This document shows positions 57,801-64,000 of a DNA stretch of 64,000 nt, piece after piece. The notes below the pieces were generated by a model. The model saw nothing but the letters and a program-made list of their open reading frames with translations, did not search any database and was not told where the DNA came from. Origin of the DNA: Misgurnus anguillicaudatus (Eukaryota; Chordata; Actinopteri; Cypriniformes; Cobitidae); contig NC_073346.2 of the NCBI RefSeq assembly GCF_027580225.2, positions 9,512,001-9,576,000 on the forward strand. Reading direction: 5' to 3'. How positions within the stretch are numbered: position 1 is the first letter of the stretch; each line of letters begins with the position of its first letter. The position numbers and the translations under genes were made by a program.

Positions 57801-59887
57801 AGTTTAATTCACACATTATGCTTCAAAATCTCTATAGACCAAGATTTTTGAGGGTTTTATCTATTTATTAACCCCCAAAACACCATAGAAACTACATACA
57901 GTAGCTACATGCTAGCACCCATTACCTTAGCAGCACACAGCACGGCTTTGTCAACGTGCCGACACCTTTTGCATGGGCACTCAAACTTCTAAAATATCTT
58001 CGCTTTTACTCTTTTATGTTCCACATATTCAGCATGATAGATTTAAACGCATGTAAATTTAGCTGGCTTTGTAATTGCAGCCACAGACTGTGATTACATC
58101 ACATGTAGACACTCCCTGTTCTGGAAGAGAGATTGTGGCTCAATGGCCCAGTGTCAAAGGGTGGAGAAGGCAACCGCACAGTCAACCGTCTCTCTTTCTC
58201 TCTCTCTCTCTTAACTCACAGCTCTTCCCGTCTCTACTTTTTATTTTTTATTGTCCTTCTCAAAACCCCTTCGGTTTGGATGGGAACAGTGGTAAAACCA
58301 AAAAGTTGAAGTGACACCCGAGTCAAAGGGAATCAACTCTGAGTGTTCTCCTCCTCTTTATAAATAATTTACAGTGATCATAACAGTGTCACACATCATT
58401 GCTAAACAACAATCTCTTACATCACCCGCCAACTCCTTTTCTGTCATTTTCCAGCCGTGCTAGAGATTCCCAGTCGCTAAAGTGCTGATATAGGAGTAAC
58501 CGGGTGGCCGTTGCCTAACGCCGTGCGCATATGCTACTGTGCCGGCTAATGAATCCTTCTCGAGAATAAGGAGCGAGGAACAGTCTAGATCAAACAGCAA
58601 GTAAGAGAGAGAAAGAGAGAGAGAAAAAACTGTAAACAGAAATGTGCTGTTAGTGCCACTTTGCCATCATTGCGTCCCGTTTGAATGCTTAGCCAAGAAT
58701 AACAATCCATAATTCATGAGTTGCCGTCTAGTCCACAGACACAAGTCAACGAAGCATTTATTATTCATCGGCACACACCTCACGTGACGAATTCTCTAAC
58801 AAATGGATTTGAGGCTCAGACCTTGTCGTTTTAGTCTGTATATTTATTTATTTTCATTTAATTTGGTTTGGGTTGTCTTTTTTTTACATTTTAATAATAA
58901 ATGAAAAGGGATGTAAATCATTAATTTGCAGCAATTAATGATGATTAACTAGTATTAGAGTAAATAAAGAACGTATGAGAGTCATATTCTCTGTAAAAAA
59001 TAAAAAACAATTCAAATAGATCCTCAAAAGCCCTATAAAATCAAACTACATAAAGTTGAGCAAATAAAATTGTCTTTTTTTCAAGGTGTAAAGATCAAAG
59101 GTCATGTTGCGAGCTGTCCCAATACAGTTTATTTATGCAATGCTTTATGAAAATAAATAATGATTTATTTCAGACCTTTGCCTTTTTAATGGACACTCAT
59201 TAACGGCTATAAAAAACTAGCCTGTTTTATTATTTTGGTTGTGTGGAGGGATTCAGGGGCAAACATTTGTTTGGTTTTAATCAAATCTGAACAATTGAAA
59301 TCGCATCTGATTTAGCTATTTATTTCTCTCAGCGCTTCTGATGATTCGGTGACCTACTTTTGCACGAGCTGATTCAGCAAGAGGCGGAGGGGGTGCGAGG
59401 ATTCGGGGTCCCTCATGTCGAACTGTTTATTGTGTGTGACAGAATGAGTGAAAATGTGTTTGAATATATATATGCGTACGTGTGTATTTATCTTTGGTTG
59501 CAGACAGGCTTAAACATATGTTTAAGATACTGTAAACAACACCTAGTTTGCAAATCATTAAAGAAAAGACATTCACAACCTATTTTAATATAGTAATGTG
59601 ACATTTCAAAGTAAAAAGTGTTTTGGGATTACAAAATGTAGTGTGGTGCATGATTTTATCAATGATAAATTGATTGGACCATAAATAGTGATCTCTAGTG
59701 ACAGGTGGTTGGAGAGGGGCTGCATAAAAAGGAAAGATATGCACTTTTTGGGCTTCAAAGTCAGAAGTTGTTCCTTGATTCATATTGTATACCATTATAA
59801 GCTTAGTAAAGCAGAGACATTTAATAAATAACTCCAAATGTTCTCGTCTGAAAGATGATGGACATGTGTATATCGAATTGCTTGAGG
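57801..59887. other. Single-copy DNA, candidate regulatory stretch
   Basis: No exon recognised. CT-rich tract at ~58190-58211 and GA tract at ~58597-58627. 58640-58850 and 59100-59230 contain AATTAATG-, TAATGG- and CATTAA-type homeodomain words in repeat-free sequence. Regulatory function is inference only. Confidence 0.35.
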
Positions 59888-59895
59888 GTGAGAAC

Positions 59896-60720
59896 CAGTG
59901 TTGGGGGTAACGCATTACAAGTAACGTGCATTACGTATTAATATTACTTTTCTAAAGTAACGACTAAAGTAACACATTAATTTATAAATGCGCACATTAA
60001 TATATGAGTTACTTTTTTAAAAAGTAATTCAAGTTACTTTTTTAGTTTAATTAATTTGATAAAAAAAGATGTACTGAATTTAACTAAATGTAGTCAGATT
60101 ATGCACTCTATGTGTACACTCTTGTGTGGGAAGAGTTTGAGTCAGAAACTGAGATGGCAGGCCAGAGCTCGACATTTTTGTGATAAAATATGCAATATCT
60201 AAATGCAGAACTTTTCAGTCATAAAAAACACCTGGGAGGCCTGAAAGAGATCAAGCCTCAGCCAAGAAAAAGTAATGCAAAAGTAAATAAAAAGTAACGT
60301 AAGCATTACTTTCCATGAAAAGTAAGTAAGTAACGCAATTAGTTATTTTTTGGGGGAGTAGCTTAAAGCAACACTAAAGACTTTTTGCTCTTTGCTCCCC
60401 CTACAGGTTAGAAGCGTAATTGTCCATTACCACTGTCGTAAATACTGCAGCATAGCTGCCTCTGATTGGATTGTAGGTCTGCCGTAAAGCAAGTTTTTGT
60501 AGTTTACTACAGGACCACTACCCGACGGTTGGAAACTTCTTTAGTGCGGTTTTGGCTGATAGAGGGCTGCAAAGCGAATGTGAAAGTGCCGTTCACCCTG
60601 TTCCGAGTGGATGAACCACTGAAACTTTTTAGGAAACGTTATTTTAAGGTAAAAAAAACTCTTTGGTGTTGCTTTAATATTGCAATGCATTACTTTTAAA
60701 AGTAACTTTTCCCACCACTG
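59896..60720. mobile_element. hAT element 'cagtgttggggg', copy 2, perfect TSD
   Basis: Termini 'cagtgttgggggtaac' and 'taacttttcccaccactg' with the perfect duplication gtgagaac (59888-59895, 60721-60728). Interrupted by the TTAA MITE 60363-60677. Confidence 0.93.
60363..60677. mobile_element. TTAA MITE 'ttaaagcaacactaaaga' nested in hAT
   Basis: Left 'ttaaagcaacactaaaga' and right 'tctttggtgttgctttaa', TTAA at 60363-60366 and 60674-60677. Removing it plus one TTAA restores the hAT copy's 'gcttaatattg' word, matching copy 1. Confidence 0.92.
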
Positions 60721-60728
60721 GTGAGAAC

Positions 60729-61234
60729 ATCATGGAGTAATTTTGATATTTTGCTGCGGAATCGCTTTAAATAGCTAAGCATCTCCTTGCTTGGTGACAT
60801 CATAGTAAAGTTGTTGATGATTTAATGCTGACTCTTGCAAACCCAACGCTCTAGCATTCACCAACACTTTACAAAGCTGCATTGTGATGTAGAGAGGAAG
60901 TGCAGACAGAAACCCATCGGAGAAACCCCGTTCCCAGAGGGATGTTTGGATTTCCTGCAGATAAATAGGAGTGAGGCATGTAATATGGTCACTCAGGGAC
61001 ACTGTGGTCGGTACTCACTGACAGTGAATGTGGTTGGTAAACACTGAGTGGTTTTTGGGTGAGGTGTCCTTATATAACACCCTACATACACAGCAACCGG
61101 CTCTGTTGCTTTAGGGGTTCTCTGATGTCAATGATAAAAAAATGTCAAAATCACTTCAATTGCTCATTTTTGAGATTCTTTGGAGATTGAAAGAACCCTT
61201 TCGAATCTACAGTATGTATATGAAAAACTATTTA
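60729..61234. other. Apparently single-copy noncoding DNA
   Basis: No exon or repeat recognised between two elements. Confidence 0.35.
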
Positions 61235-61527
61235 TTAAAGTGACGGTTCACCCAAAAATGAAAATTCTGTCATCATGAGTTTCTTTAATCTGTTGCACAC
61301 ACAATAAGATATATTAATAAATAACAATAAGCACACAGTTGACGGTACCCATTGACTTCAATAGTATTTGTTTTTCCTACTATAGAAGTCTATGGGTACC
61401 ATCAGCTCTGTAGTTACCATATCAAAATATTTTCAAAACAAAATAAAGAAACGCTTACATGATTAAAACAACATGAGGGAGTGAATGATAACAGAATATT
61501 ATATTTTTGAGTGAACTATCCCTTTAA
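61235..61527. mobile_element. TTAA MITE 'gttcacccaaaaatgaaa'
   Basis: Left 'gttcacccaaaaatgaaaat' and right 'gagtgaactatccctttaa', TTAA at 61235-61238 and 61524-61527. The centre pairs 'ggtacccattgacttc' with 'gaagtctatgggtacc'. Same family as 43359-43646. Confidence 0.92.
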
Positions 61528-61599
61528 GTTTAAAATACTGTTTATTATTAGTTTTTACTTCATGTTATACTGTACTGTATGAGCATATGACCTAGTCAA

Positions 61600-62149
61600 C
61601 AGTGTTGGGGTAAAGCATTACAAGTAGTCTCGCGTAGCCAGACCTTCAATACTGTTTTTCGCTGCTTTTTCTGGACAAAGCCCGCCCACGAGCACTGATT
61701 CTCTTCCTCAATGGAATGTCAGAGCTTTGTTTTTCATGGAACGAAACTAATCGCGAAACTCGTGTCTCCTGGAAATCCGGTTTATTTCAACCAATCAAAG
61801 ATGACTTTGACATTCTCACAGGGTTTCCAGAAAAGTGTACGAAAAACATCAGACGTTCAGCCAACAGTTTGTGGGCGTGACGTCTGAGGCTGAGACTACA
61901 TTACAAGTAACGTGCATTACGTAATAATTTTACTTTTTTGAAGTAACAAGTAAAGTAAAGCATTACTTTATAAATGTAAACATTCATTTTTTTTGTTACT
62001 TTTTAAAAAAAGTTGAATTAATTTGATTAAAAAAAACACTACGTGGGCGCACAAACAGTTTGGGTCAGAAACGGAGATGGCAGGCCATACATGAGGGGTA
62101 ACTTAATATTGTAATGCATTACTTTTAAAAGTAACTTTCACCAACACTG
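61600..62149. mobile_element. hAT element 'cagtgttgggg', copy 3, perfect TSD
   Basis: Termini 'cagtgttggggtaaagc' and 'ctttcaccaacactg' with the perfect duplication ctagtcaa (61592-61599, 62150-62157). Interrupted by 61626-61898 and internally shortened relative to copy 1. Confidence 0.93.
61626..61898. mobile_element. MITE 'agtctcgcgtagcc' with ~10-bp target duplication
   Basis: Ends 'agtctcgcgtagcc' and 'ggctgagacta' are imperfectly inverted. The host word cattacaagt is present at both sides (61616-61625, 61899-61908), a 10-bp duplication. That length points to a Mutator-like mechanism (9-11 bp) rather than hAT or Harbinger. 273 bp, no gene. Confidence 0.82.
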
Positions 62150-62157
62150 CTAGTCAA

Positions 62158-64000
62158 AAAAACAGTATATATTACACAAGCTTTGTATAACAAAGTAAAT
62201 ATAGGCTTTTGAAAATGCAACATCATCTGACGCTGTAACCTTGTTTCTGTTTGGACTCAAAGCAAACAGCGTGTAACAATAGACTAAAACAAATGTTAAC
62301 AGACAATGCACCAAATGCACTCCACAGTGTGCACCAAACAGTCATAACATGCAAATATTCAATGCATTTATTTTTGTTTTATATCTGGGACATGCTGTCA
62401 AGTTGACATTTTGTTTATAATCAGTTCGAAAATGCCATGAAGTATCAACCTTACACTTTAATGTTATGTTTATGCTTAAAGACCTTGCAGTACTGACGCC
62501 AAACAGAACTAAGAAACTGAACGCTTACCCTAAACTATAATAACACAAGAAGAATCACAGTCTACATTCATACTTGTGAAATTAAATATAGCTGTCTGTT
62601 TACGATGAAAAAATAGCATGCCGTTTACTGAACAATACCGAGAAACGAGTTGTCTATCATTTCGCACAGTGTCTCTCTGTTTTCTCTCATCTTTCTCTCT
62701 AGTGTGGCCTCGCCTGATTCACCTTTTCATGTTTTTTGCTGAGCGAGAGAGAACCAGAGTTTGCCCAGACAGAGTCTGGTTATTTAATCGAGTTATTTGA
62801 TTACACTTTCCTCTATGATTACCATCAAATTAAGGGCACATTACATATAACGCAATAATTGCAGACTGCATTTGTATTAAAGTGTCTGAGCTTATGAACT
62901 TTCGCGCTATTCTGAAATGCACAGCACGCTTATAAACATGACGTGCGTGTTAAAACGGGAGCGGAGGAAACTGTCACGGTTGATGAAGGACCCAGGACGA
63001 GCAATACACGCTAACTGCATAAAAGCACCCTGATGACTCAACCTCTAGCACACTTAGCCCCGCTCCCGATTCAATTAGAGAACTACAGGCCCTCTATATA
63101 ATGACACAGAGCATGCTAGCAGTAAACACCGTCCTCCTTGTCCTTTCCTGCTAGCTGCGGTAATGGATTAGCCACCTCTTGACCCCTTCGGTTGCAGAAC
63201 GCTTGCTCCCTGAAGAGGCAGGTCAAAGGTCTTCGAATAGGTCCAGGCCGATCCCCGATGCTGTTATGCTAACCATCGAATTGTTTAACTCTTTCGTTCA
63301 ACCTCCTCCTGCGGTCATCAAGTGTGTTTCTTTAATGGTAACGCAAGGGTAGCAATGCAAACAATCTCTAAGGTCTCTAAGGATTAGCGGATGGCTAGGT
63401 GATATAAATCAGAGTGACCAAAGGGTGTGCACTCCAAGCCTTGCTGGAAATTGCCCATTACGCAACATAATGCGTGCGATCTATAATAATAAGTGTTTTG
63501 CACAAGTGGGTCAAAATCTGCATGTTAGGACTTGAGAAAACAGGAGTGTGTTTGCCCACAGGAGATTATAGAGAATGAAATGAATCCTGAGTCATTGAGG
63601 TAAACAGGTTTACCGCATTATGAACAGGTCAAAGCAAGAGAGAGAGAAAGAGAGAGTGAGGTAGGTTTTCACATACTGTAGCTATGTCCTCAGAATGAAC
63701 CATGAAATAAATAGCTTTAGACCTTGATAGCAGAGACATGACGTAACGTGTTATGTCTGATCTCCTCATGGTTCAGAAGAGAAGAACTTTTCGTGTTGTT
63801 CTTCAAAGGTAAAGCTTGTAATCAAATGGGATTTTATGTATGCGGTAATAAATTATGATGTACAGTCATTTATTGATTTGAAAGAAACACTGATGCTCGT
63901 AGTTTCTCAATGCTACAACCCTACGTGCTACAATGAATCGATAAAAGAGAGCATTTCATAAAAATGTTGGTTTGGGCTCCTTACTCCGAGATTCAACAAT
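62158..64000. other. Apparently single-copy noncoding DNA to window end
   Basis: No exon, RNA gene or transposon end recognised. A GA-rich tract is at ~63635-63660. 62900-63480 is less AT-rich. Function unknown. Confidence 0.4.

Overview
The window looks like AT-rich, intergenic or intronic nuclear DNA of a teleost fish, most likely a cypriniform (zebrafish/carp-like). That assignment rests on recall of repeat families: tRNA-derived SINEs ending in a 'gctttggataaaagc'-type tail, TTAA-flanked MITEs ending 'gttcaccc..actatccctttaa', 'cagtgttggggg' and 'tagggctg' hAT elements, and Harbinger elements beginning 'gggccctat'. Long (CA)n and (TA)n microsatellites fit too. I found no intact host protein-coding gene, no exon chain I could defend, and no rRNA, functional tRNA or CRISPR array. 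Nearly all open frames are short and are chance frames or run through repeats.

Most of the interpretable content is transposable elements, whose ends I fixed from terminal inverted repeats (TIRs) and target-site duplications (TSDs). About ten hAT-type copies have 8-bp TSDs, eight of them perfect. PIF/Harbinger-like copies have 3-bp TSDs. Many TTAA-flanked piggyBac/Kolobok-type MITEs are present, including one family with six copies. There are also tRNA-derived SINEs. Three elements carry decayed transposon protein fragments: a THAP-domain exon (13384-13561), a Myb/SANT-like Harbinger protein (23342-23715) and a possible start of a Harbinger nuclease (26897-27130).

Layout: 0-6.6 kb holds tandem repeats, a duplicated MITE flank and fold-back MITEs. 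8.8-10.9 kb is a MITE cluster. 13.3-16 kb has a THAP-bearing element and a Harbinger-like element with an insert. 17.4-21 kb is a dense cluster with a 100-bp-arm hairpin and long (CA)n. 22.8-24.7 kb is a three-level nest. 26.6-27.8 and 29.1-30.4 kb are further elements. 32.7-34.6 and 37.3-41.1 kb are nested hAT and TTAA elements. 42.5-43.6 kb has an 87-bp tandem repeat and MITEs. 44.8-46.6 kb is the deepest nest. 46.7-50.4 kb has SINEs broken by other elements. 55.7-57.8 kb has a TE-derived tandem array with a SINE. 59.9-62.1 kb has two nested hAT copies.

The remainder (roughly 3.7-5.1, 6.6-8.8, 11.7-13.2, 24.7-26.6, 30.4-32.7, 34.6-37.3, 39.3-40.3, 51.9-55.7, 57.8-59.9 and 62.2-64 kb) looks single-copy by eye. 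Any cis-regulatory content is probably there. No new biological system is evident. The most informative content is the readable insertion order of the nested transposons.
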